The position numbers and the translations under genes were made by a program. Below are positions 1-9,061 of a stretch of DNA of 64,000 bases, in pieces. The stretch's first letter is position 1; each line of letters opens with the position of its first letter. Origin of the DNA: Pseudobacter ginsenosidimutans (lineage in GTDB: Bacteria > Bacteroidota > Bacteroidia > Chitinophagales > Chitinophagaceae); contig NZ_CP042431.1 in NCBI RefSeq assembly GCF_007970185.1, positions 6,989,342 to 7,053,341 on the forward strand, written 5' to 3'. The notes under the pieces are model-generated. The model made no database searches and was not told the DNA's origin. It saw only the letters and a list, made by a program, of their open reading frames with translations.

Positions 1-1
1 T

Positions 2-1693
2 GGCACAGGAGCCAATACTATTATTGCTACCAGCACACCCACTATTACATACAGGGGTAGTTACAATTTAAATCATACTACTACAACTGATATTAATGCT
101 GATTTCCTGCTTGGTACCAGCAATCAGTTCGGAAAATTCTCTGTTGAAGCCAGCTTCGGTGGAAATACGTTGAGATCGGAATGGAAGAATATAGTGCAGA
201 CTTCCACCAATTTTACTGTTCCTGATCTTTACTCATACAGAAATGGCACAGTAAAGGGAGTAAACGATGGCTTTAACTATAGCCAGCAACGTGTCAACTC
301 ACTTTATGGCACAGCCGAAATCGGATATAACAATCTTTTATACATCAGTGGAACAGGAAGGAATGATTGGTTTTCTATTTTGGACCCCAGTAAAAACAGC
401 AAATTTTATTCATCCGTATCCGGAAGTTTTGTGTTCTCTGAACTATTGAAGAATCAGCAATGGCTTTCATACGGAAAACTCAGAGCTTCCTGGGCGCAGG
501 TAGGTAGTGTTGCCTTAGTAAACCCTTATGACGGCGCACTGATCTATGCGCTTGGTGCAAATTTATTCAATGGCCAGACTACGGCAAGCATTAATGGAAC
601 TGCCGCCCCTAATCCATATTTGCAGCCATTTACAGTAACAGAAAAAGAAATAGGTCTTGAAACGAGATTGTTTAAAAACAAGTTATTACTGGACATTGCT
701 GTATTTGATAAAGTAACCACCGATCAAATAATAGATGTCAACCTTTCCGGTGCATCCGGATATCTTACTTCAAAACAAAATGCAGCCTCATTAAAGAACA
801 GTGGACTGGAAACCCTGGTTGAATTAAAAGCTGTACAAAAAAAGGATTTCAGCTGGACTACCTCCTGGAATAATGCCTGGCTCAAAACAAAAGTTTTGGA
901 TGCAGGCAATCCCAGCGGAACCATCCTGCTACTTTATTTTAATGGCACAGGTAATGAGTTTCTCGGCGAGATCAGGTATACAGAAGGCTTAGCCATGAAT
1001 CAGCTGTATACAAAAACATATAAGAGAAACGACAAAGGCGAGATCCTCGTAAGTGGCGCTGGTGCTACAATTGGTCGCCCACTGGCATCAACTACAAATC
1101 CACCGGGCATTACTCCTGGTTTTCAACCGGTAGGAAGTTCCATCCCTAAATTCACCGGCGGATGGAATAACAATTTCACCTATAAGAACCTGAGTGTTGG
1201 AATACATATTGACTATAAATTTGGAGGCACCGTATTATCTTCTACACTGCTGAACATGACAAGACAGGGACTCAGCAAAATGTCATTACAGGGTCGCGAA
1301 AATGGTTATGTTTTCCCCGGTATTGATGAAGTCACCGGCACTGCCAATACCAATGTGATTACTGTTGCGAATAACGGCTTGCAGAATTTCTGGACAGACT
1401 ACAGAAACAACCAGATAGGTGATCCTTTTACATTCAAATCTGATTTCATAAAGCTTAGAAACATTTCTTTGGCATACAATTTTTCAAACCTTATCAAGAA
1501 GGTAGATGTACTAAAATTCGTCAAGGGTTTATCATTGTCAGCCTCCTGCCGGAATGTGGCAATTCTCTACAAAGACTTGCCTGGTCTCGACCCCGAAGCC
1601 ATTCAGTCTTCCGGAGACATCAGAGCGGGTTATGAAAATTCTTCATTACCCACTACACGTAATTACAATCTAACCTTAAATGTCAAATTCTAA
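2..1693 (+). CDS. SusC/RagA-type TonB-linked outer membrane receptor, C-terminal part
   Basis: The frame is open from base 2 with no stop, so the gene starts before the window. The TTG at 170 is an internal codon, not a start. What is visible is beta-barrel: alternating hydrophobic/polar strands, many Asn/Gly/Tyr/Thr residues, and a terminal strand ending in an aromatic residue (LNVKF) as expected for BAM recognition. SusC proteins import oligosaccharides or other nutrients across the outer membrane using TonB energy, with a SusD lipoprotein as lid. The susD follows immediately, which supports the call. The plug and N-terminal domains lie outside the window, so the substrate class can only be inferred from the downstream pentose/sugar-acid genes. 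Confidence 0.93.
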   Translation, partial: GTGANTIIATSTPTITYRGSYNLNHTTTTDINADFLLGTSNQFGKFSVEASFGGNTLRSEWKNIVQTSTNFTVPDLYSYRNGTVKGVNDGFNYSQQRVNSLYGTAEIGYNNLLYISGTGRNDWFSILDPSKNSKFYSSVSGSFVFSELLKNQQWLSYGKLRASWAQVGSVALVNPYDGALIYALGANLFNGQTTASINGTAAPNPYLQPFTVTEKEIGLETRLFKNKLLLDIAVFDKVTTDQIIDVNLSGASGYLTSKQNAASLKNSGLETLVELKAVQKKDFSWTTSWNNAWLKTKVLDAGNPSGTILLLYFNGTGNEFLGEIRYTEGLAMNQLYTKTYKRNDKGEILVSGAGATIGRPLASTTNPPGITPGFQPVGSSIPKFTGGWNNNFTYKNLSVGIHIDYKFGGTVLSSTLLNMTRQGLSKMSLQGRENGYVFPGIDEVTGTANTNVITVANNGLQNFWTDYRNNQIGDPFTFKSDFIKLRNISLAYNFSNLIKKVDVLKFVKGLSLSASCRNVAILYKDLPGLDPEAIQSSGDIRAGYENSSLPTTRNYNLTLNVKF

Positions 1694-1697
1694 CGAT

Positions 1698-3305
1698 ATG
1701 CTGAAAATAATAAATCGACTGGTCCTTCTCAGCTGCTTCGCTTCTCTTGCAGCATGCGACAAGGATTTCGAAAAAATAAACAAGAACCCTTATGGGGTAA
1801 TATCTATTGATCCTGCCCTCCTGTTTGCAGGAGCTCAACGAAATCATATCGGAACCTGGAATGCAGAACATATCATTGTCCAGCAATTTATTGTTCCTTA
1901 CAATACAGGGGCGAATGCCGGTTTTAGTTTCTATGTGGATATTGACGGGAATAGCTTAACCAAATGGGATCAATCATATGCCAACGCAGGCAATGCCACC
2001 CTGACTAATGGAAACGCGCCGCCAGTCAAAAACCTTACCCAGGCATTGAATCTGCTGGGCCCCAATACTCCCCGTATCAATCTACAGAGCATAATCCGGA
2101 TCTGGAAAGCACAGCTCTTCATGGGCCTGGTGGATAACTATGGAGATGTTCCTTACTCAGAAGCAGGTAAAGCAGTCTCAGACGGCAAGTTCTTTCCCAA
2201 ATATGATGATGATGCAGCCATCTATGATGATCTGTATAAAGAACTCAAAGAATCGATAGCTGCATTAAATCCCAGTGGAGAATTTGTTTCTGCTGATCTT
2301 TTTTATGGCGCCAATGCGCAGCCATCTACCAAAACTTCCAATGCAGCAGATCATGTGGCAAAATGGAAAAAATTAGGTAACTCTTTATTGTTACGATTGG
2401 GAATGCGTTATTCCAAACTCAATCCAACAAAAGCTGCGGACATTGTAGCGGAAGCTTTTGCCGGCGGCGTAATGACTTCGAACGCAGACAATGCCTTCGT
2501 CAAAAATGATGGAACTGTGTTTGCCCAGCAGGATAATCTTGCATTGCGTAATTTCTCTCAGTTTCACTATGCGGCAGAGCCTTTTGTTAATCAATTAAAA
2601 TCAACCTCCGATCCGCGTGCCAGGTTCATGATAGCGCAATATGCCGATCCGGGCGCTATTGCCAGTAATCTTACGCCCGATATTACATTAGCCAATCAAT
2701 ATGGTGTTCCCATTGGTGTTACCAGCGACCAGATCTTAGCGCCCGGCAGTCCTTACCGCGGCGCCCGGGGATCGGGTCTCAATTATTCCCAGTTCAACGT
2801 AAATATTATTGCTGCACCCGGTGTCCCTGAATTTTGGGTCACTTATGCACAAACATCTTTATTGCTGGCAGAAGCAGCCAAGAGAGGATGGATTGCAGGT
2901 GGTGATGCGCAGGCCAAAATATATTACGATAATGCGATCACTGCAGATATGGAGGCATATTCATTATACACAGGCACCACGCCAATTTCAGCCGGAGAAA
3001 TAGCCGCCTACCTGACACATCCAAATGTGATTTACACACCTGCAAATGCGCTTAACCTCATCAACACCCAATACTGGATCGTCAATATCAGGAACGGAAC
3101 TGAAGCCTTTGCCAACTTTAGAAGGACCGGCTTACCGGCTTTAACTCCCAATCCTGTTCCTGGTGCGCTTGGCAGTGTCGGATTTGCAAGAAGGCTTTCG
3201 TATCCTGATTTGGAAGCTTCCGCAAACACCGCCAATTATAATGAAGCGGCTGCAGCTATCGGTGGCGATAAATTAAGCTCAAGAGTATTTTGGGATACTC
3301 CTTGA
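1698..3305 (+). CDS. SusD/RagB-family substrate-binding lipoprotein
   Basis: SusD-type surface lipoprotein of about 535 aa that pairs with the SusC just upstream and captures glycans for import. The N-terminus from the ATG at 1698 is a short basic/hydrophobic lipoprotein signal ending in a lipobox (LAAC, Cys20). An in-frame ATG at 1680 overlaps the susC end and would add six polar residues (MSNSND), so 1698 is preferred. The mature part has the alpha-helical TPR-like pattern of the family, with typical phrases such as the early WDQSYA region and a late LLLAEAAKRG helix. It probably shares a transcript with the sugar-acid catabolic genes that start 48 nt downstream, which suggests uptake and catabolism are co-expressed. 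Confidence 0.92.
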   Translation: MLKIINRLVLLSCFASLAACDKDFEKINKNPYGVISIDPALLFAGAQRNHIGTWNAEHIIVQQFIVPYNTGANAGFSFYVDIDGNSLTKWDQSYANAGNATLTNGNAPPVKNLTQALNLLGPNTPRINLQSIIRIWKAQLFMGLVDNYGDVPYSEAGKAVSDGKFFPKYDDDAAIYDDLYKELKESIAALNPSGEFVSADLFYGANAQPSTKTSNAADHVAKWKKLGNSLLLRLGMRYSKLNPTKAADIVAEAFAGGVMTSNADNAFVKNDGTVFAQQDNLALRNFSQFHYAAEPFVNQLKSTSDPRARFMIAQYADPGAIASNLTPDITLANQYGVPIGVTSDQILAPGSPYRGARGSGLNYSQFNVNIIAAPGVPEFWVTYAQTSLLLAEAAKRGWIAGGDAQAKIYYDNAITADMEAYSLYTGTTPISAGEIAAYLTHPNVIYTPANALNLINTQYWIVNIRNGTEAFANFRRTGLPALTPNPVPGALGSVGFARRLSYPDLEASANTANYNEAAAAIGGDKLSSRVFWDTP

Positions 3306-3352
3306 TGAATAACCGAAACAGGAAAGCATTGTAAATAAAAGAAAGAACACTC

Positions 3353-4948
3353 ATGATAGCAGGTCAGCAAATTATCGGGTTTGATTATTCAGCAGAGGGA
3401 AGCGAAACCTTTTATTCATACAATCCTGCGGAACAGCATAACACAAATTACCTTTTTCACAAGGCCACCACGGGAGAAATAAACCTGGCGGTCCAAAAGG
3501 CTGCTGCGGCATTTCAGGTATATAGAAAAAACAGTGGTGCCGAAAAAGCTCATTTCTTAAATGTTCTGGCAGAAGACCTGTTGTATACAGGAGATGAGCT
3601 CATAAAGGTTTGCAACGAAGAAACCGGCCTGCCTCCCGTCAGAATTGAAGGAGAAAGGATGCGAACGGTTAACCAGATAAAAATGTTCGCAACATTATTA
3701 TCAGAGGGGTCCTGGGTGGATGCAAGAATTGATACAGGGAATCCGGAAAGAACACCGTTGCCAAAACCAGATTTACGATTCATGCATATTCCTATCGGAC
3801 CGGTAGTGGTTTTTGGAGCAAGCAACTTCCCTTTGGCTTTTTCAGTTGCCGGAGGAGATACCATTTCTGCATTTGCAGCAGGTTGCTCTGTAGTGGTGAA
3901 AGCGCATCCTGCCCATCCTGCCACTTCAGCTATCATCGGAAAACTGGTACAAACTGCTGCGAAAAAAACCAATATGCCTGATGGTCTTTTTTCTTTGCTC
4001 TTCGATGATGGTATTGATGTGGGCATTCAACTGGTAAAACATCCACTAGTAAAAGCGGTCGGGTTCACCGGCTCATACAAAGCCGGTAAAGCGCTGTTTG
4101 ATATTGCCGTCAGCAGGCCTGAACCAATTCCCGTATATGCAGAGATGGGGAGCACAAATCCTGTTTTTATTTTACCTGACGCAGCAAAAGAACGTGGACA
4201 GGAAATAGCTGCTGCCTATGCAGCATCAGTAACAATGGGCATCGGGCAATTTTGTACCAACCCCGGATTGATGATCTTTCAAAACCAGGACAATAATTTC
4301 CTGCAGCTCCTCAAAACTGCATTTGAAAAAACGACCGGCGGCGTAATGCTCACGCCAAACATATTAGACTCCTATAACTCAGGTGTGCACCAACACCTCA
4401 CAACTGAAGGTGTTGAACAACTGGCTATTTCCGGAACGTCTGCCGTTGATGTTGCAAACCTGGCCGTACCAGTATTACTGAAGACGAGTGGTAAGGTATT
4501 AGATAATAATCCTGCATTAAGCGAAGAGATCTTTGGCCCGACCGGAATGGTAGTGTCGGCCAGCTCGAAAAAAGAAATGCTCGCCATAGCTGAGAACCTT
4601 TCAGGTCATCTGACTGCTACTGTTCATGGTACAGAAGACGAGTTGATCGGGTACAGGCAATTGCTGGAGGTATTAGAGCAGAAGGCAGGACGGGTAGTTA
4701 TCAATGGCTTTCCTACCGGTGTGGAAGTGGGCAATGCGATGGTGCATGGCGGACCATTTCCTTCCACTACAGACAGCAGAACAACATCTGTTGGTACAGC
4801 CGCCATTTACCGTTTTACAAGACCTGTCTGCTACCAGAATATGCCACAGCAGTTATTGCCGCCAGCATTACGAGATAAAAATGTCTTGAATATCTACCGC
4901 TTGATAAATGGAGATTGGTCAACTAAAGACATTGCCCGGATGACTTAA
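3353..4948 (+). CDS. Alpha-ketoglutaric semialdehyde (2,5-dioxovalerate) dehydrogenase, ALDH superfamily
   Basis: NAD(P)-dependent aldehyde dehydrogenase of 531 aa. The catalytic Cys is residue 301 in GQFCTNPG and the general-base Glu is residue 264 in AEMGSTNPVF. A cofactor-binding segment (GFTGSYKAGK) precedes them. The EMGSTNPVF and GQFCTNPG forms are those of the alpha-ketoglutaric semialdehyde dehydrogenase subfamily rather than of betaine or acetaldehyde dehydrogenases. The reaction would convert alpha-ketoglutaric semialdehyde to alpha-ketoglutarate, the last step of non-phosphorylative pentose or hexarate breakdown. The dehydratase genes for the two preceding steps lie directly downstream in the same operon, which strongly supports this over a generic ALDH. 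Confidence 0.88.
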   Translation: MIAGQQIIGFDYSAEGSETFYSYNPAEQHNTNYLFHKATTGEINLAVQKAAAAFQVYRKNSGAEKAHFLNVLAEDLLYTGDELIKVCNEETGLPPVRIEGERMRTVNQIKMFATLLSEGSWVDARIDTGNPERTPLPKPDLRFMHIPIGPVVVFGASNFPLAFSVAGGDTISAFAAGCSVVVKAHPAHPATSAIIGKLVQTAAKKTNMPDGLFSLLFDDGIDVGIQLVKHPLVKAVGFTGSYKAGKALFDIAVSRPEPIPVYAEMGSTNPVFILPDAAKERGQEIAAAYAASVTMGIGQFCTNPGLMIFQNQDNNFLQLLKTAFEKTTGGVMLTPNILDSYNSGVHQHLTTEGVEQLAISGTSAVDVANLAVPVLLKTSGKVLDNNPALSEEIFGPTGMVVSASSKKEMLAIAENLSGHLTATVHGTEDELIGYRQLLEVLEQKAGRVVINGFPTGVEVGNAMVHGGPFPSTTDSRTTSVGTAAIYRFTRPVCYQNMPQQLLPPALRDKNVLNIYRLINGDWSTKDIARMT

Positions 4949-4972
4949 ATGAATCCATAAAAAATAATTACG

Positions 4973-6688
4973 ATGAGCAGAAAACTAAGAAGCCTCGATT
5001 GGTTTGGCAAAGATGATAAGATGGGATTCGTACACCGCTCATGGTTGCGTAACCAGGGATATCCGGATGACTATTTTCGTGGCCGCCCGGTAATTGGTAT
5101 TTGTAATACATGGAGTGAACTGACCCCCTGCAATGGTCATCTCAGGGATTTCGCGGAAATAGTGAAGCGCGGTGTAATTGAAGCAGGCGGATTCCCGCTT
5201 GAATTTCCTGTTACTTCATTAGGTGAAACGATCATGAAACCCACCACCATGCTATTTCGCAATCTGGCGAGCATGGATACCGAAGAAAGCATCCGGGCCA
5301 ATCCATTGGATGGCGTGGTATTGCTTACAGGTTGTGATAAAACAACCCCCAGTACAGTAATGGGAGCCTGTAGTGTTGATTTACCAACAATAGTGGTTCC
5401 CGGAGGCCCAATGCTGAATGGAAGGTTCAAAGGAGAATGCCTGGGATCGGGATCCTTTAACTGGATGGTGAAAGAAAAAAAACTGAATGAAAATTATACA
5501 GCAGAAGATATTTTGGAGGCAGAAACAGGAACCGCCAGGAGTCAGGGTCATTGCATGAGTATGGGAACTGCTTCCACCATGGCTTGTATGGTAGAAGCAC
5601 TGGGGCTGACACTGCCAGGCGCTGCTACCATTCCAGCAGTGGATGCAAGAAAAAAAGTAATGGCACAGCTAAGTGGAAGAAGAATAGTAGAAATGGTGAA
5701 AGAGGATCTGAAGCTTTCGACTATCCTTACCCGTAAGGCATTTGAAAATTCAATCGTCATAAATGCGGCAATAGGCGGGTCAACCAATTTCCTTATTCAT
5801 CTGCAGGCAATCGCAGGAAGAATTGGAGTAGAGTTGAAGCTGGAAGATTTTGACCATATTGGCAGTAAGATCCCATTGCTGGTCAATCTCAAACCATCCG
5901 GTGAATTTTTGATGGAAGATTTCTATTATGCCGGAGGGCTGCCTGTTGTAATAAATGAAATGAAAGAATATCTTCACAATGAGACCATAACCGTAAATGG
6001 AAAAACCATCGGTGAAAATTACAGCAAAACAGTTTGTTATAACCGGAATGTTATTGCTTCTGTTGATCACCCCCTGCAACACAATGCGGGGATTGCTGTA
6101 TTGAAAGGAAATCTATGTGTGGATGGAGCTATCATCAAACCATCCGCCGCATCCAGGGAATTGATCAAACACCGTGGTCGTGCCGTGGTATTTGAATCCA
6201 TGGAAGATTATCATGCCCGTATTGATGACCCCGATCTGGATATCGACGAAAATTGTGTCATTGTCTTAAAAACTGTCGGCCCGGTTGGTTATCCGGGTAT
6301 GCCGGAAGTAGGCAATGTTGACTTGCCTGAAAAAATATTACGTAAAGGTATCAGGGATATGATCCGGATCTCCGACGGCAGAATGAGTGGCACTGCTGCC
6401 GGAACCGTGGTGCTGCACGTGTCGCCGGAGTCTGCTATCGGCGGAACATTGGCCTTCGTAAAGGATGGGGATATGATTGAACTCGATGTTGAGCAAAGAA
6501 AATTGCACCTTGACGTCAGCGATGAGGAATTACAGAAAAGAAAGGCAGCCTGGATACCGCCGGCGCCTATGGCAGCCCGGGGTTATGTAAAAATATATAT
6601 TGATCATGTGCAGCAAGCCCACCTGGGCGCCGACCTGGATATCTTAAAAGGAGGATCTGGTGATACCGTGACAAGGGATTTGCATTAA
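4973..6688 (+). CDS. IlvD/Edd-family sugar-acid dehydratase (probable L-arabinonate or D-xylonate dehydratase)
   Basis: 571-aa member of the IlvD/Edd dehydratases, which use an iron-sulfur cluster and Mg2+ to convert aldonates to 2-keto-3-deoxy acids. Candidate cluster ligands are Cys53 (in TPCNGH), Cys121 (in GCDKTTPS) and Cys194 (in GHCMSMG). Their spacing of 68 and 73 residues equals that recalled for the [2Fe-2S] L-arabinonate dehydratase of Rhizobium. The length and the RSWLRNQGYP start are typical of the pentonate branch rather than of biosynthetic IlvD. Neighbours on both sides supply the next two steps of the pathway. Whether the substrate is L-arabinonate, D-xylonate or another aldonate cannot be read from sequence; arabinonate is favoured by the arabinosidase genes downstream. 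Confidence 0.88.
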   Translation: MSRKLRSLDWFGKDDKMGFVHRSWLRNQGYPDDYFRGRPVIGICNTWSELTPCNGHLRDFAEIVKRGVIEAGGFPLEFPVTSLGETIMKPTTMLFRNLASMDTEESIRANPLDGVVLLTGCDKTTPSTVMGACSVDLPTIVVPGGPMLNGRFKGECLGSGSFNWMVKEKKLNENYTAEDILEAETGTARSQGHCMSMGTASTMACMVEALGLTLPGAATIPAVDARKKVMAQLSGRRIVEMVKEDLKLSTILTRKAFENSIVINAAIGGSTNFLIHLQAIAGRIGVELKLEDFDHIGSKIPLLVNLKPSGEFLMEDFYYAGGLPVVINEMKEYLHNETITVNGKTIGENYSKTVCYNRNVIASVDHPLQHNAGIAVLKGNLCVDGAIIKPSAASRELIKHRGRAVVFESMEDYHARIDDPDLDIDENCVIVLKTVGPVGYPGMPEVGNVDLPEKILRKGIRDMIRISDGRMSGTAAGTVVLHVSPESAIGGTLAFVKDGDMIELDVEQRKLHLDVSDEELQKRKAAWIPPAPMAARGYVKIYIDHVQQAHLGADLDILKGGSGDTVTRDLH

Positions 6689-6732
6689 TGCCAGCCCGGA
6701 TTCACCAGCGGCAATCATTTAAAAAACTAAAA

Positions 6733-7566
6733 ATGAAACTATACAAAACGAAAAACGGGGTCATCATCGAGAATGACGAAAGCCTTTTCGAAGTTCAGGT
6801 TCAGGACTGGGATAATTTCATTAACGATGACAATCTTTTTAAAACAATTAATTCGCTGTTGAGCTCCGGCCATGGTACTAAAAAAGATTCCCTGGCCGGA
6901 TCATTTATTGTGGCGCCTGTTGGCAAACAGGAACTGTGGGCTTGCGGCGTTACTTACCTGCGTAGCAAAGTGGGTCGGCAGGAAGAATCAAAATTGTCTG
7001 GCGGCGCAGATTTTTACGCGAAAGTGTATGAAGCCGAAAGGCCTGAAATTTTTTTCAAGGCTACAGCCAACCGCATTGTCGGGCCCGGTGAAAAAGTGAA
7101 AATCAGAAAAGATTCCAGCTGGGATGTGCCGGAGCCGGAACTGACACTGGTAGTTACCTCATCCGGAAAGATTATTGGCTACACAATTGGAAATGACATG
7201 AGCAGCAGAAGTATTGAAGGAGAAAACCCACTCTACCTGCCACAGGCAAAAACATATGATGCATGCGCAGCCATCGGCCCTTGCATTTATATTACCGAGG
7301 AACCACTGAACAGCGATACTATGATCAGGCTTGAAATCAACAGGAACAACACCAATGAATTCAGCGATAAGATTTCCATCAGCCAGATGAAACGCACACT
7401 GCAGGAGCTGGTGGGATATGTATTTCGTGAATGTTCATTTCCTTATGGTTGCTTAATTATGACCGGCACCGGCATTGTGCCAGGCAATGATTTCACATTA
7501 AGGTCCGGTGATGAGATCAAAATAACAATCGATAATATTGGGACGCTTGTAAATACAGTGAGCTGA
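6733..7566 (+). CDS. FAH-family 2-keto-3-deoxy-pentonate dehydratase
   Basis: Fumarylacetoacetate-hydrolase fold protein of 277 aa from the ATG at 6733. An earlier ATG at 6688 overlaps the upstream stop as TAATG and would add 15 basic residues; the family usually begins near MKLYKTKNG, so 6733 is preferred. Visible family features are the PEPELTLVV segment carrying the E-x-E metal ligands and the YDACAAIGPCI block. FAH-fold enzymes in this gene context dehydrate 2-keto-3-deoxy-L-arabonate (or the xylonate epimer) to alpha-ketoglutaric semialdehyde, which the ALDH encoded at 3353-4948 would oxidise. An aldolase or hydrolase role is possible but less consistent with the neighbours. Confidence 0.82.
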   Translation: MKLYKTKNGVIIENDESLFEVQVQDWDNFINDDNLFKTINSLLSSGHGTKKDSLAGSFIVAPVGKQELWACGVTYLRSKVGRQEESKLSGGADFYAKVYEAERPEIFFKATANRIVGPGEKVKIRKDSSWDVPEPELTLVVTSSGKIIGYTIGNDMSSRSIEGENPLYLPQAKTYDACAAIGPCIYITEEPLNSDTMIRLEINRNNTNEFSDKISISQMKRTLQELVGYVFRECSFPYGCLIMTGTGIVPGNDFTLRSGDEIKITIDNIGTLVNTVS

Positions 7567-7608
7567 TGGTAAATTAGTCAACTATTATCCTGGAGCTAAA
7601 AGCACTAT

Positions 7609-8919
7609 ATGGAACTACTTGTTATCTTTTGTGCCATTTGCCTTCAAATCTTTCTAACTTATAAAAAAGTCAGTCCCTTCCTCTCCCTGCTTTTTGTGGC
7701 CATACTATCCGGTCTCTTTTTAGGTATGACGCCAATGATGATCATTGAATCGATGGAGAAAGGCGTTGGTAATACATTAGGCGGATTGGCCTTAATTATT
7801 TGTCTTGGTGCAATTTTGGGAAAGACACTGGAGATCAGCGGCGCCGCAGAACGAATATCAATAACACTTATCAGGGGTTTCGGTCAAAAGAACATTCAGT
7901 GGGCAGTTTTGCTCACTGGTTTTTTAATTGGACTTCCATTGTACTATAATGCAGGTTTTGTAATTCTGGTGCCATTGGTTTTTTCTATTGCGAAGAAAGC
8001 AAAACTGCCATTATTGTATGTTGCCATTCCGATGGCTGCATCCTTATCCACAACACATTGTTTTTTACCTCCCCACCCCAGTCCGGTATTCCTGGTTAGA
8101 TCTTTTCACGCTGATATTGGAAAAACATTGATATACGGACTGATCATAACCATTCCTGTCGTCATTATTGCGGGCCCATTGCTGGGACGTTTCATGCAAA
8201 GGATAAAAGTGAATATCCAATCATTTTTTTTATCGGAGGAAAAGGGTTTGAACAGAAAATTACCGGCAACGTTTCCCAGCTTTTTGATTGGACTATTGCC
8301 TGTAATACTGATCACCACTGCTGTAATATCAGGGAGCTTTATGCCTGAAAATGCTCTGCGGACAATCCTTTTGTTTATTGGAGATCCCACAATAGCGCTT
8401 TTATTGACCTCATCTCTGGCAATCTGGTATTTTGGATTAAGGGCCGGTAAAACAATGGAAACAACCATGAAGTGGTTGAGCGATGCCATTTCCGGGATCT
8501 CAGTCATTTTACTGATCATTACTGCCGGAGGGATCTTTAAACAGGTACTGCAGGATAGTGGTACTGATCAATACATATCCTCTTTCAGTGAAAGATGGGA
8601 TATGCCGCCGTTGATTTTCGGATGGGCCATTACTGCATTATTGAGAGTAGCAATAGGTTCTGCAACAGTTGCTGGTATTACGGCGGCGGGCGTGGTTACG
8701 CCGCTGGTAGCTGCCGGAGGAGTATCGCCAGAGCTCATGGTGCTGGCAGTGGGCTCTGGAAGCGTGTTTGGTTCACATATCAATGACTCAGGCTTTTGGA
8801 TGTTCAAGGAATTTTTCCAGCTCTCACTCAAGCAAACTTTTTTATCGTGGACTGTGATGGAGACAACCATCTCGGTCATTGGATTGCTGGGAGTCCTGTT
8901 GCTGGATAAGATAGTTTAA
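7609..8919 (+). CDS. GntP-family gluconate/sugar-acid:H+ symporter
   Basis: Polytopic inner-membrane protein of 436 aa with about 12-14 hydrophobic segments. It has GntP-like hallmarks: a glycine-rich GNTLGGLALIICLGAILGK stretch near residue 55 and a conserved region around FLPPHPSPVFLVRSF near residue 150. A C-terminal segment rich in small residues contains GSGSVFGSHINDSGFWMFKE. GntP proteins import gluconate and related aldonates or keto-acids. It is the last gene of the SusCD/pathway operon, 42 nt after the dehydratase gene. It implies that an aldonate, not only the free sugar, reaches the cytoplasm, for example after oxidation in the periplasm. Confidence 0.88.
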   Translation: MELLVIFCAICLQIFLTYKKVSPFLSLLFVAILSGLFLGMTPMMIIESMEKGVGNTLGGLALIICLGAILGKTLEISGAAERISITLIRGFGQKNIQWAVLLTGFLIGLPLYYNAGFVILVPLVFSIAKKAKLPLLYVAIPMAASLSTTHCFLPPHPSPVFLVRSFHADIGKTLIYGLIITIPVVIIAGPLLGRFMQRIKVNIQSFFLSEEKGLNRKLPATFPSFLIGLLPVILITTAVISGSFMPENALRTILLFIGDPTIALLLTSSLAIWYFGLRAGKTMETTMKWLSDAISGISVILLIITAGGIFKQVLQDSGTDQYISSFSERWDMPPLIFGWAITALLRVAIGSATVAGITAAGVVTPLVAAGGVSPELMVLAVGSGSVFGSHINDSGFWMFKEFFQLSLKQTFLSWTVMETTISVIGLLGVLLLDKIV

Positions 8920-9061
8920 GGAACCAATCGATCAATTGGCTGTGCTGGCTTTCAGGGATATGGTCCGCTTATTGGTTACATCCTCCGCTTTGAAGTCTAC
9001 CCGCGGCTATCGGTGTCGGGCACCGTAAACTACCTCAGCTGTCAGAAACGAATAAAGAATC

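Noticed and set aside
170-172. TTG as start of the first gene
   Set aside because: The same frame is open to base 2 and encodes barrel sequence, so this is an internal codon.
9011-9025. Short hairpin CGGTG/CACCG as terminator between convergent genes
   Set aside because: Only five base pairs and no T-run.
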